The translations under genes and the position numbers were made by a program. Positions 1 through 7,750 of a DNA stretch of 35,380 nt are shown here, piece by piece. The DNA is from Acidobacteriota bacterium (GTDB lineage: Bacteria > Acidobacteriota > Terriglobia > Acidiferrales > UBA7541), in NCBI GenBank assembly GCA_003224195.1, contig QHYP01000054.1, forward strand, positions 2,240 through 37,619, written 5' to 3'. The notes under the pieces were generated by a model. It was not told the origin of the DNA. It was given only the letters and a program-made list of their open reading frames with translations, and did not search any database. Numbering within the stretch: position 1 is the first letter of the stretch; each line of letters starts with the position of its first letter.

Positions 1-317
1 AACACCGCTCCCCAAGAAATAATCTGGCGCGCCCATGGCTGAGGTATTGCCGTTGCGAGCCATCGTCCGATCGTCAAAGTCGAGAAGCCGGGGAGTTGCA
101 GAACAAAGCTAAGGGTCACCAAGACCAAAAGCACAATGGCGAAGCGGTCTTGTGACACCCTGTCTCCGGGATCGTCCGCCGGAACGATACGCGCCCAGCC
201 GATGGCGAGCGGCACGGCGGCCCCGAGCAGCAAAGCGGACCAGCAGAGAAGTGCAAGACGGGGAATCATTCGCGGCGCCGTCAGAATAGCGAGCGCGCGC
301 TCGAATGGGAAGAGCAT
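1..317 (-). CDS. Membrane protein of unknown function, C-terminus cut by the window edge
   Basis: An open frame runs on the minus strand from an ATG at 317 to the left edge without a stop, giving 105 codons. The product is strongly hydrophobic. One likely membrane segment lies at about residues 18-42 (rich in Leu, Ala and Gly, ending AIGWA). A second lies at about residues 57-75 (FAIVLLVLVTLSFVLQL). A short polar loop rich in Asp and Arg separates them. It follows the cytochrome c gene by about 100 bases on the same strand, so it may be the third gene of the Nramp-cytochrome unit. I do not recognise the family. The start is uncertain because the same frame stays open upstream to about 420, and ATG 269 is another option. 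That it is coding is inferred from the open frame and the membrane-like composition. Confidence 0.5.
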   Translation of the reverse strand, partial: MLFPFERALAILTAPRMIPRLALLCWSALLLGAAVPLAIGWARIVPADDPGDRVSQDRFAIVLLVLVTLSFVLQLPGFSTLTIGRWLATAIPQPWARQIISWGAV

Positions 318-423
318 CCTGCTTACTGAGCTTGCGCGATAGAAAGCCGTGCAGTATAGAACCAGCGTGGGGAGCGCCGGAAACTTGCATCGCGCCGACG
401 AGATGCCGGCAGGGCGGTAAATG

Positions 424-894
424 CTACTTGCGCTGCGAGTCGGACGGCCCTCCAGAAGTGTTTGCCTTCGCGGTGAACGCGCGAAGCAGCAACACAAGTT
501 GCCAACGCTGCTCCTCCGTCAAGCGCTTTTTGAAGGCAGGCATGGGGCGCTTTCCGCCGGTGATTTTGTAGAAAAACTCGCCGTCGCTCTGTGGCTGCAT
601 GTGTCTCGCTTCCGTCAAGTCCGCCGGGGCCGGCTTGTATTTGTTTGCGTCGGGTCCGTCGCCTTTGCCTGTGTCGCCGTGACAGTGAGCACACTCATCC
701 CGATAGAGGTCGCGCGCGGCCCGGAGAGCGTCCGGCGAGGTCACGACGGGATTTTTCAGGGATTTGGCGCCTTCTGGTATTTTCCAATCCGAGTTTTGGA
801 AAACGGCGTAGAGAATCACACCAGCCATCGCTGTGAGAACAAGAACAAAGGCCACCTTCGGCAGGCGGCGACTTCTGGGCGGGCGCGCGCTCAT
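424..894 (-). CDS. Small membrane-anchored c-type cytochrome (class I, single haem)
   Basis: The product is 156 residues from ATG 894; a GTG at 918 would add eight residues. An uncleaved signal-anchor (VAFVLVLTAMAGVILYAVF) follows a basic N-terminus, so the domain should sit on the outer face of the membrane. A single haem-binding CAHCH motif follows, and then a short domain with GDGPDANKYKP and a PMPAF segment whose Met is the likely distal haem ligand. Size and order fit mono-haem class I cytochromes that carry electrons to terminal oxidases or between periplasmic dehydrogenases. The gene lies 54 bases after the Nramp transporter gene (30 with the GTG start) and probably shares its promoter. 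No good ribosome binding site precedes either start, which may mean translation depends on the upstream gene. The electron partner cannot be told from sequence. Confidence 0.85.
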   Translation of the reverse strand: MSARPPRSRRLPKVAFVLVLTAMAGVILYAVFQNSDWKIPEGAKSLKNPVVTSPDALRAARDLYRDECAHCHGDTGKGDGPDANKYKPAPADLTEARHMQPQSDGEFFYKITGGKRPMPAFKKRLTEEQRWQLVLLLRAFTAKANTSGGPSDSQRK

Positions 895-948
895 AGGAGA
901 ATGCGAATTTTCCCACACTACGAGCGCACGACAAAACCAACTTCAATG

Positions 949-2346
949 CTACTGCGCGCGGAGGGATAGCCAGACCAGCTCGGCGTTGAAGGCCAGGATC
1001 GCGGCCGCGACGAGCCAGGAAAGGACTGCCGTGAGCCGCGAATTCGCAAAGGCGCCCATCTTCCCGCGGTCGTTGGTGAAGCGGACGAGCGGGATGACGG
1101 CGAACGGCAACTGAAAACTCAGAATCACCTGACTAAAAATGAGCAGCGCAGTCACCTTTCCCTCTCCGGCGAAGCCGATGACGAAAACCGCGGGGATGAT
1201 GGCGAGCGCGCGTGTAATCAGGCGCCGCACCCAGGGCTTCAACCGCAAATCGAGAAAGCCTTCCATGACGATTTGCCCGGCGAGCGTGCCGGTGAGCGTC
1301 GAGTTTTGCCCGGAGGCGAGCAGAGCCAGTGCAAAGAGCGTGCTGGCCAAGCCCGCGCCCAGCACTGGAGTCAGCAATTGATAGGCGTCTTTGATTTCGG
1401 CGACGTGCGTGATGCCCCGCGAATGAAACGCGGCGGCAGCGAGAACCAGGATCGCGGCGTTGACGAAGAAGGCGAAGGCAAGGGCGAGGGTGGAATCGAA
1501 AACGGCGAAGCGGAGCGCTTCGCGTTTATTCGCGGAGGAGGACCCAAAAGCGCGGGTCTGCACGATGCTCGAATGGAGATAGAGATTGTGCGGCATCACG
1601 GTTGCGCCGAGGATGCCAATGGCAATGTAAAGCATCTCGCGGTCGCGCAGGATTTCCGCGCGGGGGAGAAGACCGCGGACCGACTGGTGCCAGAGCGGCT
1701 GGGCGAAGAAGATCTCGTAGGCGAAGCAAACCGCAATGGTGGCGATGAGCGTGATGACAAACGATTCGATCAGGCGGAAGCCGCGGCCCTGCAGCGCCAG
1801 AACGATCAGAACATCGAACGCAGTGATCAGGACTCCGGTGAGCAAGGGCAGCCCGAAGAGCAATTTCAGGGCGACGGCCGAGCCGAGGACTTCAGCAAGA
1901 TCGCAGGCAGCGATGGCGATTTCGCAGAGGACCCATAACACAATCGTGGTGCGGCGCGAGTAAGACTCGCGGCAGGCCTGCGCCAGATCGCGTCCCATGA
2001 CGATGCCGAGCTTGGCCGAAAGCGCCTGGAGCAACATGGCCATGAGGCTGCTGAGCAGGACCACGCTCAAGAGCGTGTAGCCGAACTTCGAGCCGCCACC
2101 CAGATCCGTGGCCCAGTTCCCTGGGTCCATGTAGCCGACAGCGACCAGATAACCGGGACCGGCAAATGCGAACGCCTTTCTCAGCCAGGAGCTTCCAGGG
2201 GCTACTGGGATGGTCCGATAGGCCTCGGGGAGCGTCGGTTGGATTCCCGCGCGAGCGCGGGCCAAAGCTGCTGCGGGGAGGGAGTGCTCGGCCGGGCCGA
2301 CGAGGTTCGATCCAGATTCAAGTTGTGGCGGTAGCGTGGAGGACAT
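949..2346 (-). CDS. mntH: Nramp-family divalent metal transporter (Mn2+/Fe2+)
   Basis: The product is 465 residues with about eleven hydrophobic segments, the usual size for bacterial MntH. The two family signatures are present: DPGN at residues 74-77 in the first membrane helix, and MPH at 251-253 followed by NLYLHS in the sixth. These supply the metal-binding Asp, Asn and Met. A GQNSTLTGTLAGQ segment lies in a later helix. About 50 hydrophilic residues precede the first helix, longer than in E. coli MntH. The family imports Mn2+ or Fe2+ with protons across the inner membrane; the preferred metal cannot be read here. The gene has its own promoter (TTGACA-N17-TAGTTT) and leads a probable operon with the cytochrome c gene. 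No recognisable MntR, Fur or riboswitch element was found upstream. Confidence 0.92.
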   Translation of the reverse strand: MSSTLPPQLESGSNLVGPAEHSLPAAALARARAGIQPTLPEAYRTIPVAPGSSWLRKAFAFAGPGYLVAVGYMDPGNWATDLGGGSKFGYTLLSVVLLSSLMAMLLQALSAKLGIVMGRDLAQACRESYSRRTTIVLWVLCEIAIAACDLAEVLGSAVALKLLFGLPLLTGVLITAFDVLIVLALQGRGFRLIESFVITLIATIAVCFAYEIFFAQPLWHQSVRGLLPRAEILRDREMLYIAIGILGATVMPHNLYLHSSIVQTRAFGSSSANKREALRFAVFDSTLALAFAFFVNAAILVLAAAAFHSRGITHVAEIKDAYQLLTPVLGAGLASTLFALALLASGQNSTLTGTLAGQIVMEGFLDLRLKPWVRRLITRALAIIPAVFVIGFAGEGKVTALLIFSQVILSFQLPFAVIPLVRFTNDRGKMGAFANSRLTAVLSWLVAAAILAFNAELVWLSLRAQ

Positions 2347-2378
2347 AGTCGAAGTTAACTAGAGTAAATCCCCCTACT

Positions 2379-2407
2379 AAACTACGCTTAACAGAGATTG
2401 CTGTCAA
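2379..2407 (-). promoter_or_regulatory. Sigma-70-type promoter of the Nramp transporter gene
   Basis: On the minus strand TTGACA (2402-2407) is followed after exactly 17 bases by TAGTTT (2379-2384). Transcription would begin near 2372, giving a leader of about 26 bases. The spacing and the perfect -35 box make this a good candidate; it is a reading by eye. Confidence 0.6.
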
Positions 2408-2515
2408 CGGAGTTCGAGAGAGAATTTGCGTTCCCTGCAACCGGCCCCGGCTGGGAGGAACGGAACGCCGCTGGTTATGTTATTTTCGGGAGGCAACACA
2501 GGAGAAGAACATCCG

Positions 2516-2542
2516 ATGGACCAACAGACGAAAAAGAGTTGA
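2516..2542 (+). other. Eight-codon reading frame ahead of the DUF3467-like gene (leader peptide or frameshifted true start)
   Basis: ATG at 2516 stands 11 bases after AGGAG (2500-2504), the best ribosome binding site in the area. The frame reads MDQQTKKS and stops at TGA 2540-2542. The TGA overlaps the ATG (2542-2544) of the following frame. A run of five A (2531-2535) lies just before the break. One extra A there would fuse MDQQTKK directly to ELMGLYSN. It could be a coupling leader, a -1 slip, or an indel in the genome or assembly. Confidence 0.45.
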
Positions 2543-2787
2543 TGGGGCTGTACAGCAATCTGCTGATGATTCACCATAATGTGGAAGAGTTTACGCTCAA
2601 CTTCATCTACATCTTCCCGAACGGAACACAGGGAAAACTGCTGGGCAGCATGATCGTCAGCCCGGGCCACGCCAAGAGAATCTGGCGCGCCCTGGGAGAA
2701 AACATCGCGCGCTACGAAGCGCAGTTCGGCACGATCAAGGAAGCGCCGGAACCCGCTCCTGCGCCGAATGTGGGGTTTGTGCAGTAG
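2542..2787 (+). CDS. DUF3467-like small protein
   Basis: From ATG 2542 the product is 81 residues. It resembles the DUF3467 family, small proteins of unknown function. YSNLLMIHHNVEEFTLNFIY matches the usual YxNxxxVxHxxxEFxLdF opening, and SPGHAKRIWRALGENIARYE matches the closing helix. A Pro/Ala tail ends it. The best ribosome binding site serves an ATG at 2516 in another frame, so the real N-terminus is in doubt. A TTG at 2398 in the same frame gives 129 residues, but its extra part looks non-conserved and overlaps the mntH promoter. The gene faces away from mntH. No role is known. Confidence 0.75.
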   Translation: MGLYSNLLMIHHNVEEFTLNFIYIFPNGTQGKLLGSMIVSPGHAKRIWRALGENIARYEAQFGTIKEAPEPAPAPNVGFVQ

Positions 2788-2869
2788 CCTCGCAGGGCGT
2801 GGACGGCCGCCGCTTTGTGAACTCGGAAACTCTATGGGGCGTTGGGCGTGTGCACAGCGCTGGCGCGCG

Positions 2870-2878
2870 TGCTAGAAT
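2870..2878 (+). promoter_or_regulatory. Extended -10 promoter element of tRNA-Ile
   Basis: TGC-TAGAAT (TG at 2870-2871, hexamer 2873-2878) is an extended -10 box 20 bases ahead of the tRNA. No clear -35 box lies 17 bases upstream, which is acceptable for an extended -10 promoter. Confidence 0.45.
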
Positions 2879-2898
2879 TCGATGGTTGCATTTCGCCC

Positions 2899-2975
2899 GG
2901 GCCTGTAGCTCAGGTGGCTAGAGCGCACCCCTGATAAGGGTGAGGTCGGTGGTTCAAGTCCACCCAGGCCCACCA
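2899..2975 (+). tRNA. tRNA-Ile (anticodon GAT)
   Basis: A complete cloverleaf can be drawn. The acceptor stem is GGGCCTG (2899-2905) with CAGGCCC (2965-2971). The D-arm contains AGCTCAGGTGGCTAGAGC. The anticodon loop CTGATAA carries GAT, and the T-arm contains GGTTCAAGTCC. The discriminator base is A, and CCA (2973-2975) is encoded. In many bacteria this tRNA lies between the 16S and 23S genes; here it is about 29 kb from the 16S gene and alone. Confidence 0.97.
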
Positions 2976-3038
2976 TCTGCTCAGCAGAGGGTCATTCCTC
3001 TTTCCCACTAAATTTTGCAGTCTGGTTCGCCGGCACCG

Positions 3039-4367
3039 TTATGGCAAGGAGGATGCGCTGCGCTGGATGTGCGACTTCTTCGCGTAGAGGGCGCGATCTG
3101 CGGCCGCGAGGAGAGTTTCCGTTGTGCGGCCGTCGCCCGGGTACATGGCCACGCCGATGCTCACCGAAAGGGGCGGCTTCTCGCCGTCCGCAGCCAGCTG
3201 TTCGGCGATGCGCTCGGCCACGCGGGAGGCCACTTCCTTCTCCGTCTCGACCAAGAGAACGGCGAACTCATCCCCACCGTAACGTGCAGCCGTATCAATC
3301 GAGCGACAGTGGCCTCTGAGCACGCGAGCCAGCCGGCAGAGCGCCCGGCTGCCAACGAGGTGGCCATACTGGTCATTGACAGTTTTTAATGCATCCATAT
3401 CAAGCAGCAGGACGCAAAATGGGCGCCCAGTGCGGTCGGAGCGCCTCAGCTCGCCGTCAAAAGCCTCGACGAGCAGACGATAGTTACCCAAGTCGGTGAG
3501 CGAATCGTGCGTGGCCAGGTATTGGACACGTTCCTCGGATTTTTTGCGTTCGGTGATATCCAAGGCGACGCCGATGCAGCCGATAATGTTGGACTTAGCG
3601 TCGCGAAGGGCTTCGACCCTGGCGTGAAAGACGCGACCGAGGCGCGACGTTTCGTACTCGACCCGTTCGCCCGCGATGACTCGGCGATGGGCAACAACAG
3701 CGGGGGTCTCGGGAGAAGTTGTCGCTTCCCGGTCGAAGAGTGAAGCATCCTCAAACTGGTTTGGTTTCAAGCCGATAGCGGCGAGGGCCGATCCCCCGCA
3801 AGAGGTAATGCGGAGATCTTGATCGGTGGTCCAGAACGCGACCGGCACTTGCTCGATCAGCAGGCGCAGGTGCGCTTCTCTCTGGCGGGCTTCCTCCTCA
3901 GCGATTTTCTTTGCCGTGATGTCGCGAGCGATGACCGATGCGCCGAGGACCCTCCCACGAGGCCCGAGAATGGGTGAAATAGTCAAAGAGACATGGATCC
4001 GCGAGCCGTCCTTCCGCACGCGAACCGTTTCGAAGTGGTGGATTCGCTCGCGCCTCCGGATTCGCCACAGAATCAGAGCGAGCTCACCCGAGGCGTCCGG
4101 AGGGTAGAGGAACGTGATCGGCTTGCCGATGGCTTCCTGCGCCGAATAGCCGTACATTCGGTCGGCCGCAGGATTCCAAGCCACAATGATGCCGTCCAAA
4201 GTCTTGGCAATGATCGCGTCATCGCAGAAATCCACGATGGCGGACATCTGATTCTTCAGCAAATCACGGAGGGCCCGGGCGCGCGCGACAGTACGGTCAG
4301 GGACCGGTCCGGAGATGGCGGAAGAACTCCGCCCGGGTCGGCGGTCGATGATAGGTCGTGCGGTCAT
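3039..4367 (-). CDS. Diguanylate cyclase with two PAS domains (PAS-PAS-GGDEF)
   Basis: The product is 442 residues and should make cyclic di-GMP from two GTP. A first PAS domain spans about residues 40-155, with WNPAADRMYGYSAQEAIGK and a closing RDITAKK. A second spans about 165-275, ending LDITERKK. The GGDEF domain follows from HDSLTDLGN (288-295). It has the metal-binding LDMD with K and N in DALKTVND, and an intact GGDEF at 364-368. RSID at 355-358 matches the RxxD inhibitory site, so product feedback is expected. There is no membrane segment, so it should be cytosolic and sense through the PAS domains; their ligand is unknown. The gene stands alone. Confidence 0.93.
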   Translation of the reverse strand: MTARPIIDRRPGRSSSAISGPVPDRTVARARALRDLLKNQMSAIVDFCDDAIIAKTLDGIIVAWNPAADRMYGYSAQEAIGKPITFLYPPDASGELALILWRIRRRERIHHFETVRVRKDGSRIHVSLTISPILGPRGRVLGASVIARDITAKKIAEEEARQREAHLRLLIEQVPVAFWTTDQDLRITSCGGSALAAIGLKPNQFEDASLFDREATTSPETPAVVAHRRVIAGERVEYETSRLGRVFHARVEALRDAKSNIIGCIGVALDITERKKSEERVQYLATHDSLTDLGNYRLLVEAFDGELRRSDRTGRPFCVLLLDMDALKTVNDQYGHLVGSRALCRLARVLRGHCRSIDTAARYGGDEFAVLLVETEKEVASRVAERIAEQLAADGEKPPLSVSIGVAMYPGDGRTTETLLAAADRALYAKKSHIQRSASSLP

Positions 4368-4448
4368 CGTCGTGCAGGGGTTAGGCTCCCTTCCCCCTTA
4401 CAGAATTATCCTCGGAAAGGCCGCAGGGGGCAAAGAGACGCAAACGGC

Positions 4449-4505
4449 TTGTATACAAAAGGTTATAGAGAAAAACCAGGGAGTTCCTACACAGGTTCCT
4501 ACCTG
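4449..4505. promoter_or_regulatory. Possible operator region upstream of the diguanylate cyclase gene
   Basis: Three small symmetric elements lie 80-140 bases before the cyclase start. A perfect palindrome TTGTATACAA is at 4449-4458. GTTCCTAC occurs twice as a direct repeat (4483-4490 and 4495-4502, period 12). The second copy lies inside the inverted repeat CAGGT-N4-ACCTG (4492-4505). They could bind regulators; no factor can be named. Confidence 0.25.
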
Positions 4506-4550
4506 AGGGTGGGACAGTAAGCGAACAGGCGAATGTTCAGCGAAAACTGC

Positions 4551-6212
4551 TCAGACAGAGAGATCGCCCCGTTTTGCAAGGGCAGTGATGCGATCAGCAG
4601 CCCGGTAAGCGAGCGCCTGGATGGTCATGGTCGGCTGGCCGCGCCCCGAGGTAACAAAACTGCTCCCGTCGCATAGGAAGAGATTGGGGACATCGTGTGC
4701 ACGATGGTCGGCATTGATAACCGACGTTTTCGAGTCGTTGCCCATGCGGCAGGTTCCGAGGAGATGCACGAAAAACTGCGTTTCCTGGACGGGTTGGTGC
4801 CAAGTCTTGCGTGCACCGGCAGCCTGGTGGATTTCCAAGGCGCGGGCCATCAAAAAGGCAGTATTCTTCAGATCGTCGGGGTGGTCGGTGTAAGTGACGC
4901 GCAAAGCGGGCAGCCCCCAGGCATCCTTGAGGTCGGGATCGAGCGAAAAAGAGTTGCTCTCCACGGGGAGAGATGTTCCGTGGGTGGAGACGCTCATTGT
5001 GCGCGTAAAATATTCACGCAGAAGGGATTTATAGGCGCTGCCCCACGTTGGAGCATCACTCGGGAGGCCGCCGAGGCCGAAGCCAACAGGTGTGACTGCA
5101 AGGCGAGAGTCCAAACCCCCGCCGCCACAGTAACCGTTTTGAGCGCCAGCCTCATAAAAGTCGTGGAGGATACGAGAAACCGCTGCGCCCTTGTAATCAT
5201 TGAGCGGGTGCTCGTAGACTCCGAAGACTTCGAGGAAACTGTTCGGCATCAAGTACTTGCCGACCAAGCCAGAAGAATTGGCGAGGCCATTGGGGAAAAG
5301 CTTTGAGGCCGAGAGGAGCAACAGACGTGGTGTTTCCGCCCCATTGGCGGAAACCACCACCACTTTCGCCTTCTGGAACTGCTGGCGCTTCTGCGAGTCG
5401 AAGTAGGCCACACCGGTCACTCGACCGCGCTCATTCGTCTCGATGCGAAAGACGTTTGAATCCGGCCGAATCTCGCATCGGCCGGTACGTTCGGCGATGG
5501 GGATGACGCTTGCGACCGTGCTGGATTTTGCTCCAACTTCGCAACCGAATCCGAGGCAGTAGCCACAGTGCACGCAGGCGCCGCGCCCGGCAGCAGGCTT
5601 CGAGAGGATGGCCATCGGCGCGGGAAAGGGATGCCAGCCGAGTTTCTGTGCGGCGCGCTCGAAAATCACTCCGCCGGATTTTACCGGGAGCGGAGGGTAG
5701 GCGTAGGGCTTCGAGCGCGGGGGATCGAACGGGCTCGCGCCGGCGAGGCCGGAAACGCCAACTTCCCATTCCACTTTGGTGTAGTACGGCTCAAGATCCG
5801 CATAGGGGATCGGCCAGTCCGCGAAGCCCGTGCCAGCGACTGGACCGTGCTTGCTGCGTTCGATGAAATCGATCTCATGGAAACGCCAATAGTTGGCAGT
5901 GAAATGCACGGAGCTGCCGCCGACGCAGCGACCGTACATCACCGCCGGTTGCGGGTTGGCCTTGTCCGGCGAAGTCTTGCGGAAAGTAGTCGGCTGGAGC
6001 TGCGGCTTGTTGGTCAGAGCGTTCTCAAAGAAGACATGCAGATCGTCGTGATCGAACTGGTCGGGAGTCAGGTACGGCCCCTGCTCAAGGACCACCACGC
6101 GAAAGCCGTTGCTGGAGAGTTCCTTGGCGAGAACGCCCCCGGCCGCACCAGAGCCAACAATGACGAAGTCCACTTCGTCGGTGGTTTCGAACTTGGGTCC
6201 TGCCTGCCTCAT
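4551..6212 (-). CDS. GMC-family oxidoreductase, gluconate 2-dehydrogenase large-subunit type
   Basis: The product is 553 residues. An FAD-binding Rossmann motif GSGAAGG lies at about 20-26, and LEQGPYL follows the second strand. A Cys-rich segment, CVHCGYCLGFGC, is at 213-224; it is typical of the membrane-linked gluconate/2-keto-sugar dehydrogenase branch of GMC enzymes and not of glucose oxidases. The C-terminal part has HLLGTCRMG, with a likely active-site His, and the final GRGQPTMTIQALAYRAAD motif. It should oxidise a sugar, sugar acid or alcohol and pass electrons on through FAD. Its start overlaps the end of the small-subunit gene by ATGA (6209-6212), so the two are translationally coupled. 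It has no signal peptide and is probably exported with the Tat-signal partner. The substrate is not known. Confidence 0.9.
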   Translation of the reverse strand: MRQAGPKFETTDEVDFVIVGSGAAGGVLAKELSSNGFRVVVLEQGPYLTPDQFDHDDLHVFFENALTNKPQLQPTTFRKTSPDKANPQPAVMYGRCVGGSSVHFTANYWRFHEIDFIERSKHGPVAGTGFADWPIPYADLEPYYTKVEWEVGVSGLAGASPFDPPRSKPYAYPPLPVKSGGVIFERAAQKLGWHPFPAPMAILSKPAAGRGACVHCGYCLGFGCEVGAKSSTVASVIPIAERTGRCEIRPDSNVFRIETNERGRVTGVAYFDSQKRQQFQKAKVVVVSANGAETPRLLLLSASKLFPNGLANSSGLVGKYLMPNSFLEVFGVYEHPLNDYKGAAVSRILHDFYEAGAQNGYCGGGGLDSRLAVTPVGFGLGGLPSDAPTWGSAYKSLLREYFTRTMSVSTHGTSLPVESNSFSLDPDLKDAWGLPALRVTYTDHPDDLKNTAFLMARALEIHQAAGARKTWHQPVQETQFFVHLLGTCRMGNDSKTSVINADHRAHDVPNLFLCDGSSFVTSGRGQPTMTIQALAYRAADRITALAKRGDLSV

Positions 6213-6820
6213 TTCTTGCTCGCGTCCGCGGGATTTGGCTGCCAGCCGGGGTAATCTTTGTCGTAATAGCCGAACGGAGGCTGGAAAACATGGCTGCTAT
6301 CGAAACCGATCAGCTTCCAGCCCACTTCACTCCGGTTTCCGCCGCGCGCCGGGTCGCAAAAGAAACCGATAACCGTGGCGAAGCGGAACAGCCCGAAGAC
6401 GGGCGTGTTTTCCAGGGCTTTGAGCACCGCAATTTGCTGCTCCGGAGAGGCCGCAGAGAACTTCTGCACAGGTGGGAAAAGCTCCTTCGTTTTGGCCTGG
6501 ACCTGCGCGAGCCCGTCCGCGAAAGCCTCTTTCTGGCCGCTTGCAAAAGTCTTCAATGCGCGATCGATGAAATAGACGACGCCGGCTTGGCGCGCTCCAG
6601 GCGTGTCATCCGTGGGGATGATTTGCCCTGTTATGGCGTCGATTTCGACAGCCTGCTCCGGTGTGAGCACTTCAAACTTGGCCGGCGCTACCGCCTGCGC
6701 CGCTTTGTGCGCGTGCTGTGCTGCTGAAAGAATCGCGGGCCAGTTGGCGCTGAGCCATGCGGCGCTGAGGCCCGCGCCTGCTTGAATCAAGAAATCGCGC
6801 CGATTTTGCTCGCTCGCCAC
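6209..6820 (-). CDS. Gluconate 2-dehydrogenase subunit 3 family protein, Tat-exported
   Basis: The product is 203 residues from GTG 6820. The N-terminus is a twin-arginine signal (NRRDFLIQAGAGLSAAWL), so the folded protein should be exported, probably carrying the flavin subunit with it. The body has TPEQAVEIDAITGQIIPTDD, a hallmark of the family, then AGVVYFIDRAL. It ends in an aromatic-rich tail (FQPPFGYYDKDYPGW). In known dehydrogenases this small subunit pairs with the GMC flavoprotein and a multihaem cytochrome c. The GMC gene directly follows with an ATGA overlap, but no cytochrome gene is adjacent. The start was chosen because it gives a clean Tat signal. Confidence 0.88.
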   Translation of the reverse strand: MASEQNRRDFLIQAGAGLSAAWLSANWPAILSAAQHAHKAAQAVAPAKFEVLTPEQAVEIDAITGQIIPTDDTPGARQAGVVYFIDRALKTFASGQKEAFADGLAQVQAKTKELFPPVQKFSAASPEQQIAVLKALENTPVFGLFRFATVIGFFCDPARGGNRSEVGWKLIGFDSSHVFQPPFGYYDKDYPGWQPNPADASKK

Positions 6821-7014
6821 GTTTCGCGCCTAGTCCTAGTCGGACAAAAGATTTCTGCAACTCTAGGACGGTTCGCGGAGCCCGTCAAGGCAGAATGCTG
6901 TGCAACGCTTCTCGCTTCGCAGCCAATGCGGCCTGTTTGCGGCGGAGCGCGGGCCTAGTGTACGATGCCCGAGGCCTGCGTTGCGCAGCGCGCCTTTTCC
7001 GCGAACCAAATCCC

Positions 7015-7638
7015 ATGGCAACTTTTACGGCAGCGATCGGAAGCGGAAGCAAGTGGCTGCTCGACAAGATTGTCGGAGCGCTGGCAGCCACAGGAATCAA
7101 CCCGAACCTTCTCACCTTTCTCGGTCTCGTAGTGAATTTCGGCGCTGCGGCCATGTTTGCCACGGGACGATTCTTCACCGGCGCGGTCCTCATCTTTCTT
7201 GCGGGCTTCCTGGACATGCTCGATGGCCAGGTGGCGCGGCGGCAAAATCGCGTCACCGCCTTCGGCGCGTTCTACGATTCAACGCTCGACCGCTATGCCG
7301 ATATGGCGCTGTACATGGGCCTGCTCGTCTATTACTCAGTGAACGGGAGAACGGCCTATGTTGTTCTCTCGGCGGTGGCTACGGCAGGTTCCGTCATGGT
7401 CAGCTACACACGGGCCCGCGCCGAATCGCTCATCCCGCAGTGCAAAGTGGGCTTCATGGAGAGGCCGGAGCGGCTGGTGCTCCTCATTATTGGCGGGCTG
7501 TGGCCTGGGAATCGGATGCCGCAGGTACTATGGGTCATTGCAGTCGTTTCGACGATTACGGTAATCCACCGCATCATGTACACCTGGCAGGAGACGCGCG
7601 CCAGCCGCACGCTACCCGGCATCAAGCTCTCCATGTAG
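7015..7638 (+). CDS. CDP-alcohol phosphatidyltransferase
   Basis: The product is 207 residues from ATG 7015, with about six membrane segments. The complete family signature D-G-x2-A-R-x8-G-x3-D-x3-D is visible, beginning DGQVARR and ending GAFYDSTLD. This supplies the Mg2+-binding aspartates. The family moves a phosphatidyl group from CDP-diacylglycerol (or a related CDP-lipid) to an alcohol such as glycerol-3-phosphate, inositol phosphate or serine, at the inner membrane. The acceptor cannot be told from the motif. An upstream ATG at 6895 in the same frame would add 40 residues without membrane or family character, so 7015 was preferred. The gene faces away from the GMC pair and is about 2 kb from the large lipid operon, to which it could be functionally related. 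Confidence 0.88.
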   Translation: MATFTAAIGSGSKWLLDKIVGALAATGINPNLLTFLGLVVNFGAAAMFATGRFFTGAVLIFLAGFLDMLDGQVARRQNRVTAFGAFYDSTLDRYADMALYMGLLVYYSVNGRTAYVVLSAVATAGSVMVSYTRARAESLIPQCKVGFMERPERLVLLIIGGLWPGNRMPQVLWVIAVVSTITVIHRIMYTWQETRASRTLPGIKLSM

Positions 7639-7750
7639 CTACGCCCAGCCACGCTCCAGCAGCGACGTGAGATTCGCTGAACGCAAGCGCGCGTGGCGGT
7701 GTCTTGCTTACTGAACGCGGAAGGTACATGTCTTCCGAGGAGGCAAGACC

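Noticed and set aside
2347..2541. A manganese riboswitch or MntR/Fur box upstream of the Nramp gene
   Set aside because: The leader would be only about 26 bases, too short for a riboswitch, and the partial symmetry AGTAAAT/CTAAACT matches at only about four of seven positions.
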